Source: Phocaeicola coprocola DSM 17136 (lineage in GTDB: Bacteria > Bacteroidota > Bacteroidia > Bacteroidales > Bacteroidaceae). From it: a DNA stretch of 64,000 nt. Shown here piece by piece: positions 18,049 through 26,303 of this stretch; positions within the stretch are counted from its first letter, which is position 1, and each line of letters starts with the position of its first letter. The DNA is taken from contig NZ_DS981439.1 of the NCBI RefSeq assembly GCF_000154845.1, positions 18,609 through 82,608 of the forward strand, given 5' to 3'. The position numbers and the translations under genes were made by a program. The notes beneath the pieces were generated by a model, which saw only the letters and a program-made list of their open reading frames with translations, had not been told where the DNA came from and searched no databases.

Positions 18049-18078
18049 TTTGAGTTCCTAATCCCGTCTTTACCTTTG
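18049..18078 (+). promoter_or_regulatory. Probable promoter of the structured non-coding region
   Basis: TTTG at 18049-18052, 18 nt, then TACCTTTG at 18071-18078. The -7 box is good and the spacer is one nucleotide short. Transcription would start near 18085 and run into the hairpin-rich stretch at 18101-18512, which has no convincing protein gene. Confidence 0.45.
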
Positions 18079-18100
18079 CCCCATGCAACGAAAATGACAC

Positions 18101-18512
18101 CTGATGCCGTCCTGGATGGCGGCATGGAAACAGAGGCATACGCATAGAGAGGCGGAAAGGAAAAGGGAACAGAGGTATTGGCGTGCAGCGCCATGTGGAT
18201 GGATTAAGGGCGGTGCTACAACTAAGGGGAAAGTTGGCTTTCCGACCACCGTGTGGAAATCCTGTAACCGTCATTGTCATACGTGCATGGCTTGCGGTTA
18301 CTGGTGTTCCTCCGGTGGTACATTGTCGTAAAAACGGGATTGTCTGCTGTTGCTTTGTCTGCAATGGAAGGCAAACTGGTTTTACGACACGGGGCTTTGT
18401 AGCCGAAAATGGTCACAAGAACAGATCCACGCTTGGCGTGTCCTGTAGAAGTGGCATTTTCGGCTACTTGTATATGGATGAAATAATGACTGTAAGAACG
18501 GTTTTACCGTTT
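18101..18512 (+). ncRNA. Candidate structured non-coding RNA
   Basis: Downstream of the promoter at 18049-18078 there are several perfect or near-perfect stems: ATGCCG.CC / GG.CGGCAT near 18104-18125; GTCGTAAAA / TTTTACGAC (18325-18333 with 18380-18388); a 12-bp stem TAGCCGAAAATG / CATTTTCGGCTA (18400-18411 with 18455-18466) enclosing CACGC/GCGTG; and AACGGT / ACCGTT followed by T residues (18497-18511). Short reading frames exist but look non-coding. Function unknown. Confidence 0.4.
18284..18388. repeat. Structured repeat element, copy 1
   Basis: Begins GCATGGCTTGCGGTTA and continues with a GGTGTT.CTCCGGTG core, then TGTCGTAAAA whose complement TTTTACGACA closes a stem about 45 nt later. 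Copy 2 (18768-18853) shares the core but has a different, still complementary stem. The compensating changes show that the fold is kept. Confidence 0.6.
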
Positions 18513-18545
18513 TAGTACAAGCATATAAAAGAAGTGCCCACGGCG

Positions 18546-18716
18546 ATGGCAGTGTCATTTATGACATTGTGGTCGCTGTTGGCTTTTCTTTTGCTTGTAC
18601 TGTTTCTGAAATCGGCTTTTAGTAGGCAGAAAGCGTTTTTGGAATTTTATGAAGAAAATGGGTTTCTGACTACGATAAATAAAGCAAAAATAGGTTGTGC
18701 GATAAAAAGGAGGTGA
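18546..18716 (+). CDS. Possible small membrane peptide, 56 aa
   Basis: MAVSFMTLWSLLAFLLLVLFLKSAF... has one N-terminal transmembrane helix and a basic tail. It lies between the two structured repeat copies. No promoter is clear and no family is recognised. It could be a small toxin-like peptide or a chance frame. Confidence 0.25.
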   Translation: MAVSFMTLWSLLAFLLLVLFLKSAFSRQKAFLEFYEENGFLTTINKAKIGCAIKRR

Positions 18717-18767
18717 AACCTTCTTCATCGTTGAGTAACTTCTGTAATAAGCATTAGTCATGGAATA

Positions 18768-18853
18768 GCATGGCTTGCGGTTATAGGTGTTACTCCGGTG
18801 TATTGCCTTAAAATGGACTTTGGAGATTTACAGAAAAGTCGGTTTTAAGGCAG
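18768..18853. repeat. Structured repeat element, copy 2
   Basis: Starts GCATGGCTTGCGGTTA like copy 1, then GGTGTTACTCCGGTG and a perfect 10-bp stem TGCCTTAAAA / TTTTAAGGCA (18804-18813 with 18843-18852). Same orientation as copy 1, 484 bp downstream. Confidence 0.6.
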
Positions 18854-18975
18854 TGGTCTTTCTGAAAAATGAAACAACAAATTGAAATACAATGTATAAG
18901 ACGTTATTAGAGAACTAATTAGAGGTCTGAACTTTAATCCATACCGATTTGATTTTGAAAAAAATAGGATAAAAG

Positions 18976-19006
18976 TTTGCTGTTACAGAAAAAGTGTGTA
19001 TCTTTG
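18976..19006 (+). promoter_or_regulatory. Promoter near the element end
   Basis: TTTG at 18976-18979, 19 nt, TATCTTTG at 18999-19006: an excellent match to the Bacteroidetes consensus. Transcription would start near 19012 and read outward across the tRNA remnant. No protein gene follows before 19203, so the product may be a short RNA ending at the terminator 19168-19203. Confidence 0.55.
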
Positions 19007-19140
19007 CAACCGTAATGATAAAACGCGCAGATATTGTTAAGTCACATTAGGACATAATCAGTCAAATGTTCGTTACATATTCGTTACAGAAAAGATATAC
19101 GGTCGTTGTAACAATTTGAAAATCAAATTGTGGACATTTT

Positions 19141-19163
19141 CGGGTTCGAGTCCCGTACGCACC
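19141..19163 (+). other. tRNA 3'-end fragment: element attachment site (att)
   Basis: CGGGTTCGAGTCCCGTACGC then ACC is the T-arm and acceptor 3' strand of a tRNA: T-stem CGGG/CCCG around the TTCGAGT loop, then seven acceptor bases ACGCACC and a G discriminator. The rest of the tRNA is missing, since the matching 5' acceptor GGTGCGT is not upstream. This is the usual scar where an integrative element has recombined into the 3' end of a tRNA gene. The isotype cannot be told. Confidence 0.7.
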
Positions 19164-19167
19164 GCAG

Positions 19168-19203
19168 AAGTCTGCAAATCATTTTGATTTGTAGACTTTT
19201 TTT
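19168..19203 (+). terminator. tRNA terminator
   Basis: AAGTCTGCAAATCA / TGATTTGTAGACTT, a 14-position stem with one mismatch, a 3-nt loop and a T-run, directly after the tRNA 3' end. It is probably the native terminator of the split tRNA gene. Confidence 0.85.
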
Positions 19204-19549
19204 ATGTTATAAACTGTAGTCTTGACATTTTTCATTACCGAATCATTGCAGAATTTCTAACCGTTGCAACGGCTTATGTACAAACTCGTAGATTTTATCT
19301 TTTCCTATTTGCTTATATTAGTTAGTTGACAAGTTTTTTGTTGTAGATCTTACTGACGAACATTGTCATTCGAAAAAGGATAGAAAAAGAGAAGTTTATG
19401 GTTATAAGAAAGGGTAAAAAAAGTACCATATCAGTAAGCAAATAATCCGAAACAGAGTGAATAGATCTTAAATTTGACAGATATTAGATAATAAAGTATC
19501 AAACGCTCTTGAGTCAGATGTGCTATATTTGCAGAAAATACTATGATAT
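19204..19549 (+). promoter_or_regulatory. Gap before the esterase operon, with -7 box
   Basis: AT-rich, no gene seen. TATATTTG at 19524-19531 is a good Bacteroidetes -7 box 18 nt before the esterase ATG at 19550; a clear -33 box is not present, so the promoter may need an activator. Confidence 0.45.
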
Positions 19550-20656
19550 ATGAAAAACAAAAACTATTTGTATGGTTTATTGCTGTACGGATTCATAGCC
19601 GGATTTACTTCTCCGGTTTCAGCCGAAATCCGTCAGTGTGATAAAGAATTTATATCCTCAGATGATTCACGCATCGTTTATATGGGAAGAATTAGCCGGA
19701 GTATTCCTCATATTGTCCGTTTTACTTATCCGGGAGTCAGTATACTGGCAAACTTTGAAGGAACATCCTTACAGATGAAAGCAAAACCGGGAAGCGGAGC
19801 GTTTATGGTAGAAGTTGACGATGAATTGCCTTATCGGATTAACTTCGCTGAAAACGATTCGATCCAGACGTTAGCAGAAGGATTACCGGAAGGAACACAC
19901 CGTGTTCGCATTATGTATGCCATAGAAGGATATGAACTGAAGCCAGCATTCAAGGGCTTTTATTTAGATAAAGGATGCAGACTGGCCGAGGCTCCGGTGT
20001 TACCTGAACGTCGAATTGAATTTATCGGTAATTCCATTACTTGCGGTTATGGAGTAGAATCAGAAAATCCTTCTGATCCGTTTACCTATGAAACAGAAAA
20101 TCATTTTTATACATATGCAGCCCGTACGGCGAGAGCATTGAAAGCCCAGCATCTGGTAGTGGCCCGTTCCGGAATCGGTGTATACCGTAACTACGGTGCA
20201 CCTCGTTCGGGCAGTAAGGACTGTATGCCTGCCATGTACGAACAGGTCCTTTTTACAGACTCTACAGAGTTATGGGATCATACGCTTTATACACCGGATG
20301 TGGTGTGTATTAATTTGGGAACAAATGATACAAGTCTCGACAATTATGACATGAATCTGCTGACTGAGGGATATCGCAGTTTTGTGAAAAAGCTCCGTGC
20401 TGTCTATCCTCATGCTAAACTGGTATTGCTGACAGGTTCCATGATGAATGGAAAACCATTGGATGATGTAAAGAAAGCAATGGATACCGTAGTGGGTGAA
20501 ATGAACAGTCATGGAGATAAAGAGATATATCGTTTTGATATGTCGCCTCAGACAGGTTCGCTGGGGATAGGTGCTAGTTACCATCCTTCCATGCGACAGC
20601 ATCAGAAGATGGCTTCAGAGCTGACCGCCTTCCTTAAGAAACTGATGAAATGGTAA
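19550..20656 (+). CDS. SGNH carbohydrate esterase, CE2-like
   Basis: 368 residues with a signal peptide (about 1-25, ending PVSAEI). An N-terminal beta-sandwich (about 30-145) precedes an SGNH esterase domain: IEFIGNSITCGYG with catalytic Ser162, VCINLGTND, and YHPS with His345 near the end. This two-domain plan fits carbohydrate esterase family 2, which removes acetyl groups from plant-type polysaccharides. It is encoded 31 nt upstream of another esterase, probably one operon, and acts in the periplasm. Substrate (acetylated mannan, xylan or pectin) cannot be told. Confidence 0.85.
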   Translation: MKNKNYLYGLLLYGFIAGFTSPVSAEIRQCDKEFISSDDSRIVYMGRISRSIPHIVRFTYPGVSILANFEGTSLQMKAKPGSGAFMVEVDDELPYRINFAENDSIQTLAEGLPEGTHRVRIMYAIEGYELKPAFKGFYLDKGCRLAEAPVLPERRIEFIGNSITCGYGVESENPSDPFTYETENHFYTYAARTARALKAQHLVVARSGIGVYRNYGAPRSGSKDCMPAMYEQVLFTDSTELWDHTLYTPDVVCINLGTNDTSLDNYDMNLLTEGYRSFVKKLRAVYPHAKLVLLTGSMMNGKPLDDVKKAMDTVVGEMNSHGDKEIYRFDMSPQTGSLGIGASYHPSMRQHQKMASELTAFLKKLMKW

Positions 20657-20687
20657 ACTGAAAGAATTACTTTAAAATATTGAAGAT

Positions 20688-22112
20688 ATGAAAAAATGGA
20701 TTATCAGTGCCTGTCTGCTGATGATGCAGGCTGGGGCATGGGCAAAAGTTACATTGCCTGATATTATGAGCGACAATATGGTTTTGCAGCAACAGACGGA
20801 AGCCTGTTTGTGGGGAAAAGCCAATGCAAATGCCGAAGTTACAATCCGTCCGTCGTGGAATCGTGAAACATACAAGGTTACTGCCGGTGCAGACGGAAAG
20901 TGGATTGCAAAGATTAAGACTCCTACGGCAAGTTACAACGCTTACACCATTTCTATTTCCGATGGTGAAGAAATCATTTTGAATAATGTACTGGTAGGAG
21001 AAGTATGGTTCTGTTCTGGTCAGTCGAACATGGAGATGCCGTTGAGAGGCTTCTGGAATTGTCCGATAGCAGGAGCTAATGAAACGATCGCTACTTCATC
21101 AAAGTGGAAAGGAATCCGTGTAGCTACTGTTGAAAAGAACGGACAATTGCAGCCTGTCGACGAATGTAAAGGAAGCTGGAAAGTTAGTAATCCGGAAAAT
21201 GCTCCGGCATTCAGCGCGACAGCCTTTAACTTTGCGATGATGATGAATCAGGTACTGGATATTCCAATTGGTATTATCAACTGTAGCTGGGGAGGTTCGA
21301 TGGTAGAAGGATGGTTGCCCCGTGAGATTGTTTCTCAATATCCCGATATTGACTTGAAACGTGATATCCGTAAGGAAGACGGACACGACTGGTGGCATTA
21401 TCTGAGTCCGACATTGATGTACAACGGTATGCTGAAACCTTTGCAGAATTATACTATTAAGGGATTTTTGTGGTACCAGGGAGAATCGAACGTAGGTAAA
21501 CATAAAACGTATGCTGAACGTTTGAAAACGATGGTCGAACTCTGGCGTAAAGAGTGGGGATTGGGTGAGTTGCCGTTCTATTATGTAGAGATAGCTCCAT
21601 TCAATTCTACAGAAACTACAGGATGTGCATTGCTTCGCGAAGCACAGTTCCAGGCACAGTCTATCATTCCAAACAGTGGAATGATTTCTACAAACGATTT
21701 GGTAGAACCTTATGAAATAAAAAATGTTCATCCTAAAAATAAGACTGATGTAGGAAAACGTCTTGCCTATATGGCATTGAGTAAGACTTATCATGTTCCG
21801 GGTATAGAAGCTTACGGACCAGTCTACAAATCGATGGAAGTAAAGGATGGTGCAGCTATCTTGTCATTCGATCATGCAGAAGAAGGATTTAACCGTTTGT
21901 CTGATATGGAAGGATTTGAGGTTGCAGGAAGTGACAAGGTCTTTTATCCGGCAAAAGCTGAGGTCTTTAATAATTTGCAGATAAAGGTGACTTGTGATAA
22001 GGTTGCACAGCCCGTTGCTGTACGTTATTGTTTCCGAGATTTCCAGCCGGGAAATGTTGCAAATCTTCGTGAACTTCCTTTATATCCGTTCCGCACTGAT
22101 AATTGGGAATAA
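20688..22112 (+). CDS. Sialate O-acetylesterase-type esterase
   Basis: 474 residues with a signal peptide (about 1-19, ending GAWAK). The block VWFCSGQSNMEMP carries the nucleophile Ser113, and GFLWYQGESNVGK is the second family signature, as in sialate O-acetylesterases (DUF303/SASA). Many Bacteroides members act on plant glycans rather than sialic acid, and the neighbours (CE2-like esterase, GH36) favour that here. Periplasmic; ends before a terminator at 22134-22182. Confidence 0.88.
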   Translation: MKKWIISACLLMMQAGAWAKVTLPDIMSDNMVLQQQTEACLWGKANANAEVTIRPSWNRETYKVTAGADGKWIAKIKTPTASYNAYTISISDGEEIILNNVLVGEVWFCSGQSNMEMPLRGFWNCPIAGANETIATSSKWKGIRVATVEKNGQLQPVDECKGSWKVSNPENAPAFSATAFNFAMMMNQVLDIPIGIINCSWGGSMVEGWLPREIVSQYPDIDLKRDIRKEDGHDWWHYLSPTLMYNGMLKPLQNYTIKGFLWYQGESNVGKHKTYAERLKTMVELWRKEWGLGELPFYYVEIAPFNSTETTGCALLREAQFQAQSIIPNSGMISTNDLVEPYEIKNVHPKNKTDVGKRLAYMALSKTYHVPGIEAYGPVYKSMEVKDGAAILSFDHAEEGFNRLSDMEGFEVAGSDKVFYPAKAEVFNNLQIKVTCDKVAQPVAVRYCFRDFQPGNVANLRELPLYPFRTDNWE

Positions 22113-22133
22113 ATTATAAAACTTATTTATTCT

Positions 22134-22182
22134 AAAAGAGCCATGTCAATATTCCGAAATGGAGTTTGATATGGCTCTTTTA
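22134..22182 (+). terminator. Terminator of the esterase operon
   Basis: AAAAGAGCCAT.TCAA pairs with TTGATATGGCTCTTTT around a 16-nt loop, followed by T-rich sequence. Located 22 nt after the esterase stop. Confidence 0.75.
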
Positions 22183-22449
22183 TTGTTTTCTATGTCATAT
22201 ATGTTTTTTGGGTTTAAATGAACATTGACAGGTCATTGGACATATACGACAACTATGGGTTATGGCTGAGGGCTGTTATAGAAAATAATCTGTTGGATTG
22301 TATTATTTCCACAGTGTGAAGAACTTAAAATGATTAGATCTTTGAGGTTGGGAACCGGCATATGAAAAAATATGCTGTACATTTTGTCTGTTGAGTAAAT
22401 GAAAGGTCTTGGATAGCATATCAGATTGGAAATTCTGATGAACGAAAAA
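22183..22449. other. Non-coding gap between convergent operons
   Basis: No gene, repeat or promoter is seen. It separates the rightward esterase pair from the leftward alpha-galactosidase. Confidence 0.5.
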
Positions 22450-22482
22450 GGCTGTTTCAGACCTAAAACCTCTGAAACAGCC
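22450..22482 (-). terminator. Terminator of the alpha-galactosidase gene
   Basis: A perfect 12-bp stem GGCTGTTTCAGA / TCTGAAACAGCC with a 9-nt loop. T-runs occur on both sides, so it can stop transcription in either direction. Confidence 0.85.
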
Positions 22483-22506
22483 TTTATTTTTACTTAATTT
22501 ACAGAC

Positions 22507-24723
22507 TTATTTTACTTCTTCCAAATACAAGACTCTGCTGGAATAATCATTCTGTTTGTGATAATCAACGATATGGTTGTAAGGTATTTCCAGTCCGTTC
22601 GCCATCAGATAAGCACCACTGTATACCTTCCCTTCAAAGGCAAGCGGTTGATTGTCTATGCGGTTCAGTTCTGTGATGCGGTACTTTTTGTCAGGATTAA
22701 GTCCTGCCATTGTTACGCGAGGCAAATGTTGGTTGACGAAGTGTTCTGTTTTCCACCAGTAGAATACGGCCTTGTCCTTTTCAGGGCTAGTGTACATCAG
22801 CGAAGCTACTCCCAGACGGTCGTAAGGTGAGATGAGGCGGTAAATATCTCCCAACTGCACAACTGGGCGAATCTTTTTATAGTCAGCTATAGCCTTGCGG
22901 CATAAGTCCTTTTCTTCATCGGTCATATTCTTGGGCTGAATTTCCATACCCAGTCGTCCGCTCATTGCCACATCAATACGGTATTTTAATGGAATGGTAC
23001 GGAAAGTCTGATGATTAGGAGCTGCGCTGATATGTGAAGCCATGGCAATAGCAGGGAAGAAGTACGATGTTCCCCATTGCATATATACGCGCTGAAGTGC
23101 ATCGGTATTGTCGCTCACCCAAAATTCATCAAAATAGGGAAGAATACCATAGTTGGCACGTCCGCCACCGCTTGCACATGCTTGAATAGTCAAATCTGGA
23201 TATTTGGCACGGATGCGCTGGCATATTTTTTCGAATCCTTTGTGGAATTCTATATACATATGGCTTTGTTTATCCGCAGGCAGATAGTTGGAACCATGAT
23301 TCATGATAGCCATGTTTGCATCCCATTTGATATAAGCTATTTCAGGGTAATTTGTCATCAAGTCGTCTACGACTTTAAATACGAAATCCTGTACTTCCGG
23401 ATTGGCCAGGTCAAGTACTACCTGTGTACCTCCACGTCCCAGTACCGGGTCACGCTGAGGAGCTTTCAGTATCCATTCAGGATGTTTTTCATACAGTTCG
23501 CTGGTCGTGTTTGCCATTTCAGGCTCTATCCAGATACCAAACTTGATTCCGTGTTTCTTGGCGTCTCTTATCAATCCCTCAATGCCTTCGGGAAGCTTGT
23601 TCTTGTCTACTACCCAGTCGCCCAGTGAAGAACTGTCGTTCTTACGCGGATATTTGTCGCCGAACCATCCGTCGTCCATTACGAAAAGTTCACCTCCCAT
23701 TGAGGCAATGTCACCCATCATCTGGTCCATGCCCTTCTGGTTAATATCGAAATATACACCTTCCCAGCTGTTCAGCAGAATATCGCGTACGGTGTTACCA
23801 TGTGCCAGCTTATACGCTCTTCCCCATTTATGGAAGTTACGGCTCGCACCGCTCAGACCTTCGTTGCTATATGTAAGTGCAACGGCAGGAGTCTGAAATA
23901 CAGTTCCTTTAGGAAGTGTATACGAAGAGTTCTCTTCGTTGATACCTGCATAAAACTGATGGTAGTCGCTGTCGTCAGTATCTATTCTCAGTTTGTAGTT
24001 TCCCGAGTAACAAAGTGCAGCTCCGATAACACGTCCTTTGTTTTCCTGAGGAGCGCCATCGAGTGAAAACATCACTTCCGCGTGCGATGTGTGTGAATTG
24101 CGTGCACCGTCTTTGTTCTTGATAATTGTCATGCCCGGTTGTAAAGGCTCTTGGGTAAGCTGACCTTCGTTAGCCCATGAACCTGATAAATGTGAAAGCC
24201 ATACGTTTCCTCTGCGGATTGGCAAGTAGGCAGATGCAAATTGTGTCAGGTAAACAGGTTTTTTCTCTGTGTGGCTTATTTCAGTCCATGTTTCTATCAT
24301 GTCTACATCTTCGTAGGCTTTATAGCGTACATCTATATAGAAAGGATATACCTTATCTTTCAGACGTACAGTGGTTAGTGTAGCCTGATTCTCTTTATCA
24401 GTACTTACGCTTACCACTTCCATTTGTGTTGACATGTTTCCATCACCATGTCTGACAGCCAGTGCAGTTTCTCCAGGGCAGTTCATACCATAAGTCGGAT
24501 AAGCTGTATGGTCGCAGTTCTTGCCCCCGTTGATATTCTGTAAATCAGTTTCATTTAACTTGTTTCCATAATAAAGATACTTCAGCTCACCACCGGTTGG
24601 TGCATTCAGAACAAGCGAAGTGTTTGGGGTAGAAATGCAAATGTTTTGTGCCCACATGTTTCCAGCAAGTAAAGAGAATCCTGCCAGCAGATAGATTTTG
24701 TTTTTTACTTTCATGCTTTTCAT
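22507..24723 (-). CDS. GH36 alpha-galactosidase
   Basis: 738 residues with a signal peptide (about 1-26, ending GNMWAQ). The GH36 pattern is complete: an N-terminal beta-supersandwich, the (beta/alpha)8 barrel with GIWIEPEMAN, the nucleophile in YIKWDAN (Asp468), and the acid/base in WVSDNTDAL (Asp538), then a C-terminal beta domain. It hydrolyses terminal alpha-galactose from oligosaccharides or galactomannan in the periplasm. Convergent with the two esterases; together they suggest breakdown of an acetylated, galactose-decorated plant glycan. Confidence 0.93.
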   Translation of the reverse strand: MKSMKVKNKIYLLAGFSLLAGNMWAQNICISTPNTSLVLNAPTGGELKYLYYGNKLNETDLQNINGGKNCDHTAYPTYGMNCPGETALAVRHGDGNMSTQMEVVSVSTDKENQATLTTVRLKDKVYPFYIDVRYKAYEDVDMIETWTEISHTEKKPVYLTQFASAYLPIRRGNVWLSHLSGSWANEGQLTQEPLQPGMTIIKNKDGARNSHTSHAEVMFSLDGAPQENKGRVIGAALCYSGNYKLRIDTDDSDYHQFYAGINEENSSYTLPKGTVFQTPAVALTYSNEGLSGASRNFHKWGRAYKLAHGNTVRDILLNSWEGVYFDINQKGMDQMMGDIASMGGELFVMDDGWFGDKYPRKNDSSSLGDWVVDKNKLPEGIEGLIRDAKKHGIKFGIWIEPEMANTTSELYEKHPEWILKAPQRDPVLGRGGTQVVLDLANPEVQDFVFKVVDDLMTNYPEIAYIKWDANMAIMNHGSNYLPADKQSHMYIEFHKGFEKICQRIRAKYPDLTIQACASGGGRANYGILPYFDEFWVSDNTDALQRVYMQWGTSYFFPAIAMASHISAAPNHQTFRTIPLKYRIDVAMSGRLGMEIQPKNMTDEEKDLCRKAIADYKKIRPVVQLGDIYRLISPYDRLGVASLMYTSPEKDKAVFYWWKTEHFVNQHLPRVTMAGLNPDKKYRITELNRIDNQPLAFEGKVYSGAYLMANGLEIPYNHIVDYHKQNDYSSRVLYLEEVK

Positions 24724-24762
24724 CTTTTTGATAATCGGTTTATGCAGTTATTAACTCATTTG

Positions 24763-24770
24763 CAAAAATA
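24763..24770 (-). promoter_or_regulatory. -7 box of the alpha-galactosidase gene
   Basis: Reading leftward, TATTTTTG lies about 40 nt before the ATG. The -33 box is not evident, so confidence is modest. Confidence 0.4.
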
Positions 24771-24894
24771 GTAATTATTTTATGAACAGACTGATATGGT
24801 TTTATCTTATTTTGATAGAAAGGTGGAAGTAAGATAAAATATTATCGGGAACAGGTGATAAAAGTTTGTACAGAAAATAAAAAAATATCAGCAT

Positions 24895-24960
24895 GTTTTC
24901 CTGAAGATATCAGCATATTTCTTTGAAAATATCAGCATGTTTTTTCTATAAACGTGAACA
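24895..24960. repeat. Three 22-bp direct repeats (operator-like)
   Basis: ATATCAGCATGTTTT, ATATCAGCATATTTC and ATATCAGCATGTTTT start at 24895, 24917 and 24939. The exact 22-bp period (two helical turns) would place protein-binding sites on one face of the DNA. They lie about 170 bp upstream of the alpha-galactosidase gene. Confidence 0.6.
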
Positions 24961-25049
24961 CGTTTTTTCTTCGGTTTTATGGTTTTGTCATTTTATTTTT
25001 ATATTTGATGTAGTCTGAAGGTATTTAATTGACTACAAATAGATTAAAA

Positions 25050-25137
25050 GAAACTCGCATGAGAATGGGCAACGGATAAGAAATTGGTAAAGTGCTTTGA
25101 TACACTATATTTCTCATGCTGTCAAACAACTCTTATT
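25050..25137 (-). ncRNA. Candidate leftward small RNA
   Basis: A full promoter (25144-25175, leftward) precedes a stretch without an open reading frame. It contains GCATGAGAA (25057-25065) paired with TTCTCATGC (25111-25119), followed leftward by a T-rich tail (GAGTTTCTTTTAATC). The predicted product is about 80-100 nt. Function unknown. Confidence 0.4.
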
Positions 25138-25143
25138 TGTTTG

Positions 25144-25175
25144 CAAATATAATATTATTGCAGGTAATAATCAAA
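25144..25175 (-). promoter_or_regulatory. Leftward promoter
   Basis: On the minus strand TTTG (25175-25172), 20 nt, TATATTTG (25151-25144): a close match to the consensus. It is divergent from the AraC gene promoter. Confidence 0.55.
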
Positions 25176-25211
25176 AATAACGAGGTTTATTTTCATTTTT
25201 ACCTGCTGATA

Positions 25212-25243
25212 TTTGTTCCGGATTATCAGATGCGATATATTTG
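25212..25243 (+). promoter_or_regulatory. Promoter of the AraC-family gene
   Basis: TTTG at 25212-25215, 20 nt, TATATTTG at 25236-25243. Transcription would begin near 25250 and leave a leader of about 90 nt before the ATG at 25341. Confidence 0.6.
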
Positions 25244-25340
25244 TAATTAGGATTCGTACCGTGTTCCAAGCGGTTCATAAGTAACGACTTGCGGAGTTTT
25301 GGCAACAAGGGGATGCGGCTCCGTTTTATAGAAATGACTT

Positions 25341-26198
25341 ATGCAAACCGACTTATCCATTTACAACAGTCTTCGCCCTTCCTTTATAGAAGGCGTTCAC
25401 GCCGTGAAGTTCAATGCTTTGTCGGCGGTCATATCGCGTTACCGGGATTATGCCCGCAGTTCCGAACAAATAAAAGCGTACTCGGGAGATTCTCTGCTGA
25501 TGCGGGACATCGCCTCCTTGCTTGACGAAGCACCCCGTCCCATAACGAGGGAATACCAGGATTTCACCCCGTTCCTGCTTCTTCTGATGCTTTCGGAGGA
25601 ATTTCATGCCGTCCATTACGTCGAGCGTCTTGTAACGTGGTATTTCGGCTACTGTTGTGTCGATGAACTGCGGACGGTTTGCACCATTCTGTCCGAGTGT
25701 TCCTACCCGCATCACGACACGCTGCGGCTGCGGTTCAAGAATTACCTGCGTGAAGCCCGTAAGACATTGGGTATGCCCGTTGAATGTAACGCTGCTGTCA
25801 TGCTGAAAATGCTCGACGCCTCTTATGAACATCTCACTCCCGCCGATGTCGGGGAGTTCGAGGAGCTGTTGCACCTGGGGGACGATTACGAGTTCATCTC
25901 CCGTGTCAAATCGAATTATCTTGCCTCGGATAACGTCACGGAACTCGCCGGGGTTTGCGGGTATTCCAGCACGATTACCTTCCGCCGGCGTTTCCAGCGG
26001 GTTTTCGGCTGCTCGGCCTCCTCGTGGTTACGTCAGCGCCGTATCGAACGTATCGGGGAGTTGTTGCGGACGACACACTACACGTTGCAGGAAATAGCCT
26101 ACATGTGCGGTTTCTCCGCCCAATCCCACTTTACGGACTTTTGCAAGCGGAATATGGGGAGCAATCCCACTTCCATCCGCCAGGAAGGTCGGATCTGA
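25341..26198 (+). CDS. AraC-family transcription regulator, module 1
   Basis: 285 residues. The C-terminal 100 residues form a double helix-turn-helix of the AraC type (NVTELAGVCGYSSTITFRRRFQRVFG and LQEIAYMCGFSAQSHFTDFCKRNMG). The N-terminal part is helical, without a recognised ligand-binding fold. It heads a module with RteC and excisionase-like genes and has a counterpart at 49287, so it probably controls element excision or transfer genes. Confidence 0.88.
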   Translation: MQTDLSIYNSLRPSFIEGVHAVKFNALSAVISRYRDYARSSEQIKAYSGDSLLMRDIASLLDEAPRPITREYQDFTPFLLLLMLSEEFHAVHYVERLVTWYFGYCCVDELRTVCTILSECSYPHHDTLRLRFKNYLREARKTLGMPVECNAAVMLKMLDASYEHLTPADVGEFEELLHLGDDYEFISRVKSNYLASDNVTELAGVCGYSSTITFRRRFQRVFGCSASSWLRQRRIERIGELLRTTHYTLQEIAYMCGFSAQSHFTDFCKRNMGSNPTSIRQEGRI

Positions 26199-26271
26199 CA
26201 TTAAAATCGGCTCCGTGATAAAAAAACGAAGAGAAAGATAAAAATCGTAATCCGCCGGTTTTTCGATTCGC

Positions 26272-26279
26272 TAACTTTA
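26272..26279 (+). promoter_or_regulatory. -7-like box before rteC, module 1
   Basis: TAACTTTA, 24 nt before the ATG at 26304. The second module has TAACTTTG at the equivalent place (50168-50175, 27 nt before its ATG). No clear -33 box in either, which fits activator-dependent promoters. Confidence 0.4.
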
Positions 26280-26303
26280 TACGCGAAAGTAACAAGACGG
26301 ATT

